Shown here piece after piece: positions 22,400 to 34,479 of a stretch of DNA of 64,000 nt. This DNA is from Hofstenia miamia (lineage: Eukaryota; Xenacoelomorpha; Acoela): contig SCFE01000120.1 in the NCBI GenBank assembly GCA_004352715.1, positions 1,062,665 through 1,126,664 of the forward strand. The letters run 5' to 3'. Made by a program: the position numbers and the translations under genes. The notes under the pieces were generated by a model, which was not told the DNA's origin, ran no database searches, and saw only the letters and a list, made by a program, of their open reading frames with translations. Numbering within the stretch: position 1 is the stretch's first letter; each line of letters opens with the position of its first letter.

Positions 22400-23640
22400 G
22401 ACAAAGGCAAATAATTTTTTTCAAAATGAAAAAACAAATCACCAAAAGGAAAATTAAATATCCCAAAGGCAAATAATTTTTTTCAAAAAGACAAAACAAA
22501 TCATTAACGCAAATGGAAAATGTCAGAAAAGGAATGTAAGTCACAAAAGTGAAAAACGTCGCAAAAAATGTAAGTCTACAAATGTGGAAAAGTCATATAC
22601 CAAGTATTTATTTAATTCTTAATATAAAAGACATCAATAAAATTTTGAAATGTAAAATTTATATTTGCAAATGTTTTGTATATATGTGTATCAATAAATG
22701 CTAACAACAAATTTGCAACACTAATAACAAAACATGTTATCAACAATCTTGAAACATTCTTGAATTCAACAAGAAAAACATATTGAAAAATACTTATTTC
22801 ATATTTACCAGAGATGGTGATTGATAAATTGTTTTACTTTATTAACATTTTAGTTTTGTAGCATTTTTCATTTACATAATTGTATAAATTGGGAAAACAT
22901 ATAATAATTGAGATTGTTTTCCAACTTGTAAAAAATTCTAGTTTTATATGATTTGAAAGTGTTTTATTTAATTGTTAAAGTGATTTGGACTTCATGTTTG
23001 GTAGATAACAATATTTGTGATTGGATACATTTTTTACATTTGAGCAATAGATAACAAATTACATAATGTTAACAATGGTCTGTAGAGAGATGCAACTTTG
23101 TACACACAGCAGTATAATGGAATTTTAATGTGCTTATAGTTTGTTACATTTGACAGTTGAACAATAGTCATAGATAAACTGTGTTGACATTACTAAAGCA
23201 TGCAACTTTCAACACATAAGAATATACTCTGCCAGTATAATGGAATTTCACATTGATGAAAGACAACTACTCTGAATGATTTCAAACTTTTTGGTAAGCT
23301 ATTTTTATGATTAAATTATCTCAAGTTAATTTTACAGATATTTCTTTTAAAACAGAATCAATTTTATTTTAATAAATTGCTGTGAATTTGCAGTCTGATG
23401 TTAAATTTATTATAGACTTTATCATAAATAGAAACATTGTTTGTTTGTTTGTTACTAAACATTTTTAATTGATTTTGTTTAAACTTTTATTTATCATATG
23501 TTTTATACTGTGATCTATCACTTAATTTATTAATCATTCATTTAGATATGACTGTGTGAAATTCATAGTGTGTAAATGCAGATTGCATTTGTTTCCTACA
23601 GAATTCACTCAACAACAATGATGATAAACTAACACATATG
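22400..23640. repeat. Interspersed repeat family A, copy 2
   Basis: It begins immediately upstream of the capsid-like relic. A duplicated 60-bp unit (CAAAGGCAAATAATTTTTTT at about 22405 and 22464) is followed by the AAATGTAAGTC mini-repeats and then sequence aligning with 13797-14950. No coding capacity. Confidence 0.85.
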
Positions 23641-25180
23641 TGGTTTTTACCATGTATGTTTATTAAATATTAGAAATTGCAAGTTTTTGCATAAACTAGT
23701 TTTTGGTTTTTCCAAAAAATTATTTTGGTTTATTACTGAAATAAGCCATTACACTTCTAAAGAGTATTATTATCTCACTGATTCAAACATTTGTTATTAA
23801 ATTTTACAGAATAAAACAAGTATGTAAAATAAACATATAAACTAAATTAATGTGCTATTTCCACTGTCATGAAATTTGTTGTGAAACCATTGTAGCTAAT
23901 AATTAATCATTTTTATTTTCCTGTGTATTTATTATTAATTTATCAAACATATTAACTAGTAATGTATGTAGAATGCATCTGTGAAAGCATGTATTTATAT
24001 TTTAAAGATTATTTTTACTCTGAAATATTTATCAATTAAAAAAGTTTTTATTTTGAAATTGACATGTGTTGTCTGTGAAATGTATTTATTACCCCTCAAT
24101 ATTAAAAAATTATTTATGTTTGAAAATACTTATTAGGTAATTCGAAAAACTTATATGAATAAAAATATTGGTTACATTTCAAAAATTTTTAATTTCATTG
24201 AATTTTGAAAATTAATTATATCTTTTTGCCGAATTCCTAGCAATCAAAAATAAAACTACGTCAAAAAATTATTATGCTTGACTTAATATTGTCAAAATAA
24301 TTTCTTGTCAGCAATTCTATCACTTTTCCAAAATCCTAGCAATCAAATATAAAACTGTCACAAAATTAATTTGTTCAATTTAACTATTTCAAAAATATTT
24401 CAGCACTAGATGGCGTCCAATAGAATAGCTTCATTTCCACATGGCAAATAGTCATTGGTGTTATGAGAAATTCAGAGCGTCCAAATGTAGCCTCCTTCAC
24501 TCGGTCTTAACTACTACCATGTGAAATTCATAATGTGTAAATACTCATTGCGTTTGCTTCATACAGAATTCCTTCAACAACAATGATGATAAACGAACAC
24601 AATAGACAAATTTAATAGTACAATATATATGATCATTATTAGCAAAGTGTAGAATAAATTGCATTTTTGTCTTGTCTTAAACACATATGTGGGTTTTACC
24701 ACGTACATTTATTAAATATTAGAAATTGTGAGTTTTTGCATAAACTAGTTACAAAAAATTATTTTGCATTATTACCGAAATAAGCTATTACACTTCTAAT
24801 GAGTATTATTATCTCTCTGATTCAAATATTTGTTATTTAATTTTACCAAATAAAATGATATCCACAAAACTATGAAAATTGTACAGACTGTATAAAAGAC
24901 TATTTTAAATTTGTATGCCAAATGAACACTCCACAAGGTATATTATTATCTCCATTTACTAATAATAATCATTGTAAATTTAAGAAATTTGTTGTGAAAC
25001 CATTGTAGCTAATTATTTATCATTTTTGTTTTCCTGTCTATTATTAATTTATTAAACATAAAACTAGCACATGTAGAATGCATCTGTGGAAGCATGTATG
25101 TAATTTAAAAATTATTTTTACTTGGAAATATTTATTGATTAAAAAAGCTTTTATTTTTGCAATTGATATATGTGTGAAAC
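23641..25180. repeat. Tandem pair of repeat part B with an intervening partial A
   Basis: 23641-24085 (B1) and 24686-25180 (B2) are diverged direct copies. Shared landmarks are AAATATTAGAAATTG followed by TTTTTGCATAAACTAG, and GAAATTTGTTGTGAAACCAT (23870 and 24987). Between them, 24510-24640 repeats the end of family A. The period is roughly 1 kb. The sequence is non-coding throughout. Confidence 0.85.
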
Positions 25181-25391
25181 AGGTCTTTTTCTCAATGTTT
25201 GAAAATAATTGTTAGTTACAGCTTTTACCAAAGAAAATTAATCATAAAATGTAATTCCCAAAAATGTAAATTCTTTGTATATAGAATGTCAATGGTATTT
25301 AAAAATGATGCAATAATTGGTTACATTTTATACAAGACTACAAACAAATGTGTTTGCCAACAAATATTACAACTAAAGAGAATATGTTCCA

Positions 25392-26640
25392 ATGTTGTCA
25401 GAGATACACAGACGGCCAAAGTACACAATTACATCACAGACATCCCTGCCAAGGTCAAAAGGTCGAACATCCACATCATCTCAGCCTCTCTTACTACTAA
25501 CACCACTGTCCTCATTTCCATTGCCACAGAACACCCCTTTTTCTGCACCCTCCTCTAGACATTCTGAATGTCTAATTTGCAAAGTCTTAAAAGAAGCTCT
25601 GGATGCTTTCTCTGAACACCTTTCTGATCAAGTTTCACAAATGATTACAGCACACCTTCCAAGTGCCCCTGTCATATCTACCATTACTCCAGTGATGCCA
25701 CAATTTGTTACTCCAGCCACTACATTCACAACTGGAGGTCCCACCTTTATGCAATCTGCTATCACTCATGTTTCTACTTGGGCCACCCCAGTTCCATATG
25801 TTCTGAGTGCAACTGTTTTGCCTCCCACACCAGTCAACACTTGTGTTGCTCCTACAGTTTTGATTTCAACTATGCCCTTGCTATCAAGTAGTTATGCTGT
25901 ACTGCAACCACAAGTGGGCCATGTTTTACTAAATCAATCTTGCCCACAACCACTGTTGGAAATGAAACCACCAATCTATTTAATCACCATTCCATCCTAC
26001 CTAAGTTCACCAGAAAGATTGATAAAATCTCAGCCTTTTGAAGAGTGGTTCTTCCTTTTCAAGTTAACAATGAGGCAGTACAAAGCCACTCAAGATGCTG
26101 CTGCTGTTGCACAATTTCCTACTTACTTACAAGGTCTTATATATAACCAATATATGATGCTTGATTGAGACGTCAAGACAAACTATCAACTTCTAATCAG
26201 TTATTTTGAAGACCACTACAAGGCACCTCATATCAAACATCAATATAAGACACTACTTTGTGATCTTTCATTTAAGAAGGGTGACAACATCTGCACCTAC
26301 ATCATGAAAGTGGAAAGATTGTTTCACTTAAGCAAGCTAACACCTGAATATTCAAAGCATGATCTTTTCTCATACATCTGTCAGGGCTTTCTGCCCAATA
26401 TTCACAGTCGCCTCAAATTAAATTGTGATCCTGAGGATGACCTCAATCTGATTATTTGCAAAGCTATCAGTATTGTTTACATGCTGCACAATACTACCCA
26501 TATTGACAAAGATGCAGCAGATCTTAAGACAGGTTCCTCAACTCAGAAAGCTCTTGCTTCATTGAGCACTACTGCTCTCAAACCAAAGACATAGCTTGAG
26601 CAAACTCATTGCTTCCACTGTGGTCAGAAAGGCCACCAAT
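25392..26640 (+). pseudogene. Ty3/gypsy gag, degenerate
   Basis: A 258-residue frame (25392-26168) has a proline/threonine-rich N-terminal half, then the gag core 'SQPFEEWFFLFKLTMRQY' and 'AQFPTYLQGLIYNQY'. A stop precedes continuation through about 26190-26594 ('YFEDHYKAPHIKHQYKTLL', 'FKKGDNICTYIMKVERLF'). A truncated zinc knuckle 'CFHCGQKGHQC' lies at 26611-26643. This is the structural polyprotein of a Ty3/gypsy element. It is followed in order by protease, RT, RNase H and integrase. The 5' LTR was not found. Confidence 0.82.
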
Positions 26641-26766
26641 GCCTCAATGTTGTGCTGTAATTCATTTAGTTGCCAATGGTGATGGCTTTGTCATTGACAA
26701 GCCTGAGATTGAAGAGTGTTCTCATGATCTGCCTGTCAGTTTGGTTGATTCATCAAACTAGTTGGA

Positions 26767-27273
26767 GTGCTGCCTCCTATAAAATGTGTGCACAATGTTC
26801 TGGTCATTACCTCACTATTGCATACTAATGTTATCCCTGTGGATATAAATGGAACTCTTGTTAATGTTACTATTGATACCAGGGCCTTGGCCTCCAATAT
26901 CAGCAACACTTGTTGCTCCAAACTTTGTCTATCAAGGGACAAATTACTTCCGTCCACCACATGCCTGTTGGATGCTTCTGGGAACTCAGTCTCTCTAAAG
27001 GGTCACATACTGAATCTGGAACTATGCATTTGTCAAGAATTGTTCTCTGTAGATTTGATTGTTATTGATACTTGTGACCAGCCACTGCCATATGATTTAA
27101 TCCTGGGCAATGACTTTCTCAAGCAGAATTCCTGCATCATTGATTACAGAAGCAACACAATTTCCATCTGTGAAAGTGACCACAGGCAGGAACTTACCAC
27201 CATTCCTGAACAGGATATTTTGCTAAAGTTTCTTGAGCTAGTAATTGTTGAGCCTCAACATGGGGACATGTAG
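26767..27273 (+). pseudogene. Ty3/gypsy aspartic protease
   Basis: An open frame of 168 residues. 'INGTLVNVTIDTRALASNIS' holds the active-site loop, with DTR-A in place of DTGA. 'LPYDLILGNDFLKQNSCIID' is the typical C-terminal ILG-DFL block of gypsy proteases. The Gly-to-Arg change in the loop should abolish activity. It follows gag and precedes RT in the element's usual order. Confidence 0.85.
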
Positions 27274-27734
27274 CAGTTACCATGGACTCCCAGTATATAG
27301 GTGATGTCATGGTCTCCAGGTATAAAGGGAAGCATGTCACTGGAGTTAACTTCTCCCCAGATCTCTGTCACATCACAAATGGCAAAACTTACATCACTGT
27401 GCTAAATAGCTCTACTTTGTTGGTTAAGGTAGACCCTACTAAATTGATAATAGTCACAACTCCAGTTTGCTTAGAGTTGAAAGCTGCTGCTTGTTTGCCC
27501 ATTCTAACAGCAATCCACAATCTTGCAGAATCAAGTGACACCATCTGTCAATGAAAGGATGCATCCTCACCTTAGTCTTCAAGAATGCAAGTCACTCTCT
27601 TGCTTGCTCCAGTAAAATCACAAAGTGTTTAATTACAGTTTGATCAGTGTCAGTCAGGCTGTTGGTGATTAACACATTATTGTAACTAAGCATGATTGCC
27701 CTATCTGCCTTCCTGTTAGGAGAGTGCTGGAAAA

Positions 27735-28776
27735 CCTCTGGGAAGAGTATGAGTGAATCATAAGTGATCTGATGGAGAGTGGCATAATACAAGGCAGCAA
27801 CAGCCTGTATGCAGTGTCCACTGTTTTCATCAAGCAGGGTGATAAGTACCACCTTTGTGTAGAATTTCATAAGTTAAATGATGTAACTGTAAAAGACATG
27901 TATCCTCTTCCACACATTGAAGATCTTCTATATGATGCTAGTTGATGCCAACTGTTTACTTGCCTCAATTTGTGTAAAGCATATTAGCAGGTGCCAATGA
28001 AGCCCATCAACATCCTGAAGACTGCCTTCATCACTCCTTACAGACTCTTTGAGTGGAAGTATATGGCTTTTGGGCTCTGCAACTCCCCTGTGACCTTCCA
28101 AAACTATGTTACTCATGTGCTTTGGAATGGCGCCAACATGTTAGAGCCAGGCATTACTGCCTACATGGCAAATATCCTGAACATCTGGAAAGGCTTGGCC
28201 AAAACTCTTAGCGTTCTGTATGAATCTGGCCTCCATGTTAATGGAAACAAGTGTGCTCTTCCTCAGCCACATGTCACCTTCCTTGGAAGAGTCATTGAGC
28301 TGGAATGCATCTCTATAAAAAATGACACAAAAGATCAGCTAGAAAGAATTGAAACTCCTAGCCTTAATATGCTGCACTTTTCCAAGGAATTCCTCATCAA
28401 CTGTGATGCCAGCTTGGTTGCAATTAGTGGAGTCCTCAGTCAAGTTATTAATGGTATTGAGAGCCTGATCCAATATTTTAGCAGAAAACTCAGGAATGCC
28501 AAGCAGAACTACAGTGCCACAAAATCTGAGATGCTAGTGCTGGTGGAAAGTTTGAAGAAATTCTGCTTTTTCATCCTAGGCCATCACTTCACCATGCACA
28601 CTGACAACTCTGCACTAGCATGGTTTAAAAAGTTTTCTGGAGACAAGTCCAATATAGTTGCCCATTGGATCAAGTACTTAAACAATTTTACTTTCACCAT
28701 CCAACACCCTCCTGGGAGATTGCACATCAATGCTTATTACTGGACTGCTCTCCCCAGTTACAAGCATGACCTCTGA
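27735..28776 (+). pseudogene. Ty3/gypsy reverse transcriptase and RNase H, catalytically dead
   Basis: From about 27750, 'SDLMESGIIQGSNSLYAVST' and 'LNDVTVKDMYPLPHIEDLL' form the RT fingers. Motif A reads 'TCLNLCKAY' with Asn where the catalytic Asp is expected. 28050-28100 gives 'EWKYMAFGLCNSPVTFQNYV'. The YxDD box reads 'YMANILN', so both metal-binding aspartates are lost. The thumb/connection region is shortened by deletion near 28345. RNase H is clear: 'FLINCDASLVAISGVLSQ', 'YFSRKLRNAKQNYSATKSEM', 'FTMHTDNSALAWF'. The enzyme would have copied element RNA to DNA. Several independent losses show it is an old relic. Confidence 0.88.
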
Positions 28777-29043
28777 AAACCACTAGGAAAGAAGACACCT
28801 TTTGGATTTATTCCATTTAGGGATTATGAGCACCTGCCCAAGATCAGTGGTGACAGCCATGGAAATGCTATTCTTCCAATTCTCGTCAAGGAAGAGATTA
28901 CTGAGGCTGAAATTTTACAACATCAACAGCATGACAAGGTGTTATCCAAAATTATTGCAAAACTGAAAAATGCCAACTTTGCTCTTAGTCCTGTAGCCAA
29001 TTGTTATTTCTGGTGATACAATTGGAAGCAAACAGAGGCTGGC

Positions 29044-29850
29044 TTACTCTATGCCAGAAGTCAGAACAGTTGATTGGCTGTCCCTGAATATTTCTGGAGG
29101 GACTTGTTCCATAAGAACCATAAGAAAGGCCACTTAGGCATTATTCAAACTGAGTGCACATTTAATGCAACATACATCACCATCAGAATTCTAGATGCTG
29201 TTCAGGATGTCATAGATAAATGCACAACCTGCTTGCTCCAAGGAGCTGGACACTTTCCAGGACAGTGAGCTGAGCTGCACAGTCACGTTGAGCACATGAA
29301 CAAAGTTGTCCATATGGAGATTGAGAAGCTCTCTCGTGATGATGAGGGGTACCAGTACCTTCTCATGCTCATGGATCACTTTAATAAATATGCCAGATGA
29401 AATTGGAAACAAGTCATTGAAGCAGTGGAGTATTTTTACAATACCACAGTTCACTCCACAACAAAGGTCAGCCACTTTAAGGCAATGTTTGGTCATGAAG
29501 CAAGTACACCTCTTTCTATTATATTTCCTGATTATAATGAACCTACTTTAGAAAATTTTGTGAGCCACATGAAGCATGAACTTCAGGAAGTGCACCTTAC
29601 TATCTGTTGGAATATGAATCAATCTGTTATCTGCCAGTGACAGAACTTTAAATGTGAATTGTACAGCAAGCCTCACAAGCAAGGCCACCAAGTTTTCACC
29701 TATTTTCCTCACCAAATTACTGATGCTAATAAGGTGTGAAAGCTTGCCACTAACTGGCAAGGTCCATTCACTATAATGATGGTGTTAGATCACCACAAGT
29801 ACTTATTAAATAATGGGAGAGTCTCCCACTTTCAATGACCCAAGTGAACC
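29044..29850 (+). pseudogene. Ty3/gypsy integrase with core deletion
   Basis: 29074-29250 carries the H2C2 zinc module ('HKKGHLGIIQTE', 'VIDKCTTCLL'). 29285-29400 has the start of the core ('EGYQYLLMLMDHFNKYA'). The middle, including the second catalytic Asp, is missing. 29405-29530 gives the end of the core ('EAVEYFYNTTVHSTTKVSHF', 'AMFGHEAS'). 29640-29840 is the C-terminal domain ('NWQGPFTIM'). In-frame stops interrupt it at several points. Confidence 0.82.
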
Positions 29851-30457
29851 ATTAAAGATATTGATAATGTTGTCATCAACCCTAATAGTGAACTTTCACG
29901 TTCAATGATGGATTAAACAAATTTGAGACTTATGATAACCTCACTGAATGTGAGGAAAACGACCTCACTGAGGTTGAGTATGATAGTAACTATAGTAACC
30001 TTGGTAATAGTAGCAACATTACTGCTACTCATATTTTGCCTAGACATAGAGTTAGAGACCAAGAGTATTTAGATCATTTAAATACCCAAGATTGGGAACT
30101 CAATTTAATTTCTATGTTTAGTAACCAAGTCAAAATAGATGAAATGAACAGAGAACCAACTGCCCACCAGAAGACAAGTGTGGCAAAGACTCAACCCACA
30201 TGATGAACTGAGGAGATGAGAAGTATCCCCAAGCCAAGCAGATGAAGGCACATCATGGAAGGGAGGGAGGATGCATGCAGAAGACTCAGAAAGCAGACAG
30301 CTCAACTACTTGGGGAGACAACACTCTCATTGGGAGCATGATTCCCACAACTACTTTGAGAGAGAACACTCCCCTTAGGAGTGGACCTCAGATGACTATG
30401 CAGGGAGACAACACTCTCTGTGGGAACCTGAGGAGTCTAGTAGAGTAAGAGTGCCTT

Positions 30458-33400
30458 TTGCTAATATTAGTGTTAATGTTAAGTGAACCCCAACCATCCC
30501 AAAGTGACTTGATAACCCCCTCTAGTGCTGGTTCTTCATCACATGCTTCTACAAGTATTCAATCAAAGAAGATAATAAAACAGCAGAAGAAGTCATCCAA
30601 AATAGGAGATGAGATACTCCACCTGTATTTTATAACAACCCCTAAGGCCATTAGTTTTGTGCACAACAACTTGTCTGAGGAAACCAGGAACAAACTGAGG
30701 TGGACATATAACATTAAGTCCCTAACATGCTCTATTGATGTTATCCTGTTCATTATTGACACTGAATATAGGGCAAAAATTAAGGCTATTATTTGTTATG
30801 ATTCTAAGATGCATTGCAGACTAAAGCAACCCTATTGGTGAAGCACTGTCCACACTATGTTTGATGAGCACTTAAACCTCACCCACCTGTGCCAACTTCT
30901 TAACAGCAAGAAAGCTATTAAAAAGTTTGAATGTGTCAACATTGATTTTGAAAATCTTCTCATTGCTTACTTCTTCTGTGTAGGCAAGGTGAACCAGCCC
31001 ATGATAATGGAGAAGATTGAAATTGCCTACTGACTTGCAAATGTTGAGAACATCTGCCTTGCCATGTTTTTAAAAGAGGAATACCAGGACAAGATTCCAG
31101 AACAGGTTGAAAATCTCCACTTCTGAATGGAGAACTTTATGATTTTATACAATAACTACTATCAGTCAGAGAGCATGTATCATACAAACATTATTTTGAT
31201 AACTAAGGTGAAATACACAGATCTCTTGCACTTCGAGCAGATCCCTATGCATCGCCTTACAATTGACACAAGAATAATCATCAGTGCTGCAGTCCACTCT
31301 CAAACTCTTGAGTCAATTAACATCAACTTGTCCAGCCTAGCCACCACTATGGATATTCAAGTTAGTTTTGCTTTCTCCCAGAGCGTGACCACTGGAATCT
31401 GGACATTGCTGAAAGCAGATAGAAGCCCTGAAACTGAGTGGCCAACTATCAGAAATCGCAGCTCTAATTTGCAGTACTCAAGATCCGTGGAAAGGCTACT
31501 TATGGAACTGCACATCTCCTATATCTCACAGGATTGACAGAACTTTGCAGAAAAGTTATTCAATCTCATGGAGTGATCTGGATCCTCTTGATCTTTCTCA
31601 CAAGTGATCCCCAACTGCAGTTACCTCTCAACTGTCATGCAAGAGAGAGGCTAGCCAAGTTATGCTCCTGTGGCCTGGAAAGTGAAGAATTGTCTGCTAC
31701 ATGCATGTTCTTTACCAGCACCCACTGGCAAAACAAAAAAAGCTATGGAGTGTTTCAAGAAGTACTATGTGAGATTAATAGGAACCAGCAGTCCACTAGG
31801 GCACTTGCCACCTCAAATGATTGTAAATCATCTTGGTGTTGTGTTTTCAGAACTTAATATATTTTCTGATACCCTCAAAAAGTATATTTGGGGAGCCACA
31901 GCCAAAAGAAAATTTCCATCACTTAACTCTGAGTGTGCTCTGCTCTGCACCAACCATCTTATCCATCAAGAGCCTGGGTCCACAAAGCAGTTTTTGGAGC
32001 TTGTTAACCATTACAACATCCACACAAAAACTGAGATCCTCTGTAACCTGGAGAAAATGAAATGAATTATCCTAAGAGTGGCTACAACAAAATATCTGAG
32101 ACCAGAAAACATGCAGCCAAGGATGGGAAGTCATTCCTCTCACTGTTATTGAACAAATGATGCACCTCCCAGAGCAATTTTACCACAAGGAAGAGCTGTT
32201 GTCGTCATCAGCTATTGAGGTCTCACCTGGCACCAAGGTCCTTATCAAGGCCATTAATTTACAAAATTTCTCCGCATTTGCAGCCTCCCCTGTCCCCATG
32301 CCCGCCTGGTCCTTCACTGAAGATGAGCATATACTTACTATTGAACACCATCCTGAAGAGTTCACAGAGAAGCTTGTGATAGCTGAATGTGTCATCAAGA
32401 GTAACTGTGATAACAATATTCTGGGCCTTATAAAATAGTGTCTCACTGAAATGTTTACAAAGGAGGAGCTAGTGCTTCTACAATCACCTGGGCAACAAAT
32501 AGCCTTGGACATAGAATGCACCTTGGCCTGACTACGCATTTCCTCCATGAAAGTTATGAAACTCCATGAACATGGATTAAGGAGTGCCTTTTGGGATTTG
32601 ATTAATGATGCTAAGATCAACTACCCTGTCAAGAAGAAAGTTGAGTTTGAACAGTTGGAAACCAATGCTGAGAAACACAATCTGCTCTGCATACCTCCAT
32701 CATGCCTCATGACGCTGCTAATTTTACCAGGCAAGAAGGGGCGCAAAAAGGTGTCAGCCCACTTGTCTGATAAGATTAATTATGTGTCTACTGCCACGGA
32801 AATCACCAAAGCGATGGAGACACATGAGTATAAAATGCAAGAGACACCTTAATAGATGGTGGCAATCCAGAACGCGTTTTCATTGACAACAAGCTGACAA
32901 TTAATGATATCTTCCAAAAGGGGCAGCCAATCTCAACACAACTTCAGAAGATCCAAGCTAATATCACATTGTTAGACCCCTGTGTCTTCATATTGTTCCA
33001 AGCTTTAGGAGACATGATGTGGATCAACAATGTTGAGACAATAATGTGCTATTATGATGTTATGAAGAGAATTGAAATTATTACTATGCTGAGGGCCAAG
33101 ATGAGTGATCTGGAGGAGATGACCCTACAACACAGTAACAGTTCTTGTTCTTTGTTCATTGATCATGCTACTTGCATGGGATACTTAAGGGAAGTGTTTA
33201 TGCATTTCTACCCCAATACTCAGATCAGTGCAGAGGATGTGCACACCACAGATGTGCTCATGACCCTCATGGTTGCTTTGAAAGGTCTCTGGCTCTATGA
33301 GCAGTTTTGTGATACTTTTATGAGAAGACTTAACAATCTACAAAGAAATTGCCCTATCAGCTCTCACTTGCCTGAAATCGAGTTCTTCCACCTTAGAAAT

Positions 33401-33505
33401 GAAGCAGAAGTTTCATCTTGGGACGACATCCTTGCAATTGAAATGGTGGAGGAGATGCAAAAGTTGTTATCAGGTCCCATGGTCCAACTGTTCCCACAAA
33501 CTTAA
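30458..33505 (+). pseudogene. Post-pol coding-like region of the gypsy element, unknown function
   Basis: About 3 kb with long open segments in shifting frames: 30458-30841, 31127-31537, 31670-32065, 32157-32438, 32547-32852 and 32969-33505. It lies downstream of integrase and ends 9 bp before a polypurine tract, so it occupies the place of an env or accessory gene. I see no signal peptide, membrane anchor or known fold. The N-terminal segment is Ser/Lys-rich ('SSHASTSIQSKKIIKQQKKS'). The C-terminal segment is acidic and probably helical ('AKMSDLEEMTLQHSNSSC'). Base composition matches gag-pol, not the surrounding AT-rich DNA. Alternatives are captured host sequence or a second element nested here. 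Confidence 0.5.
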
Positions 33506-33514
33506 CCATGCAAT

Positions 33515-33540
33515 GGTAGGGGGACGTGTAGAGTCACTCA
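33515..33540 (+). other. Polypurine tract and start of the 3' LTR
   Basis: GGTAGGGGGA (33515-33524) is a polypurine tract. The LTR probably starts at 33527 with TGTAGAGTCACTC, a TG start. The LTR's right end is not identifiable because no 5' LTR copy is present in the window for comparison. Confidence 0.65.
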
Positions 33541-34161
33541 GGGCCCTTATTTTAATTATTTCTGATTAATTTGGCACTCTAGTTTAGTGATTATGTCATC
33601 ATGATGAAGTGATTGTTGCTACCTATTTATCAATTTATTAGTGTTTAATTTTTTGTAATTCTTTGTATTTTTTAGTGTAGTTTTGCGATCATTTTATTAT
33701 TGTCCTCCCAATCTGAGTCATACGTGTTATTGCTCATTTAATTTGCAAGGGAATTTCATGCTAAGTTTTCTAAACATGTAACATGTAATAATTTGATGAA
33801 ATAAATTAAATTTGATGTTATAGAACTTAAATATAGTTTAGAACATAATAAATAAGTATTTGGACTAGCTACATCTAATGGTATAATTTAGTGTGATATT
33901 TCACATGGGAATGGTCTGTTTGACTGTTTGCAAGTGATGCAGGATCTATAAAATGGATTAGTTTGCAAAATTTGACATGTTTCCTTCCTAAGACAAATTA
34001 TTGAAATTAATTTTTTCTAATCTCCTATACAGAAAATTAGTAAAAGAGTTCTAATTGTAAGTGAACCAATTATGTTGAAAACAGTAAATAATACCAAGAA
34101 AGAAATAAATGAAAAAACTTATTGCTGTGTATAGGATTGGAAGTCTACAGGGTGCTCAAAA
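33541..34161. other. Probable 3' LTR body and flanking AT-rich DNA
   Basis: Non-coding; no partner copy. Confidence 0.4.
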
Positions 34162-34479
34162 TTGAATCAAACAAGGAAACATGAATTAACTACTTCAAAA
34201 GAAGTAATTAAGTATGTAGTAAATAACTTGAAAATACAAAAATTTTATTATCCTAAGTTAAATCCTGTGATTCTCAAGTCTTGTTTAGCTTACCAATGTT
34301 TTTATATGGTGAATTTTGAGAAGAAGCTTTCTATAAGTGATATATTAGATACATTTAACCAGGAAATTGGGTTGATTGGTCCAGGGGAGAGATGTTTAAC
34401 AAACCTATTTGAATATTTATTTGGTCATACAATGTGTCATACACATTCAATTCTTCATGATAACTATGGCAGATTTTAG
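34162..34479 (+). CDS. Uncharacterised 105-residue open frame
   Basis: Begins ATG and ends TAG in strongly AT-rich DNA. The protein has a balanced composition, with 'FYYPKLNPVILKSCLAYQCF' followed by 'YMVNFEKKLSISDILDTFNQ', which look like amphipathic helices, and several cysteines. I recognise no family. It could be an exon or a fragment of a mobile element; the DNA just before it reads CTACAGGGTGCTCAAAATTG. Its unbroken length is the main support. Confidence 0.3.
   Translation: MNQTRKHELTTSKEVIKYVVNNLKIQKFYYPKLNPVILKSCLAYQCFYMVNFEKKLSISDILDTFNQEIGLIGPGERCLTNLFEYLFGHTMCHTHSILHDNYGRF

Noticed and set aside
25199-25558. 119-residue frame as a separate gene before gypsy gag
   Set aside because: It overlaps repeat part B at its start and the gag frame at its end, has no family motif, and is stop-free mainly by composition.
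32180-32620. 146-residue minus-strand frame
   Set aside because: It overlaps the plus-strand post-pol segments of the gypsy element, whose frames are continuous on both sides; taken as a shadow.
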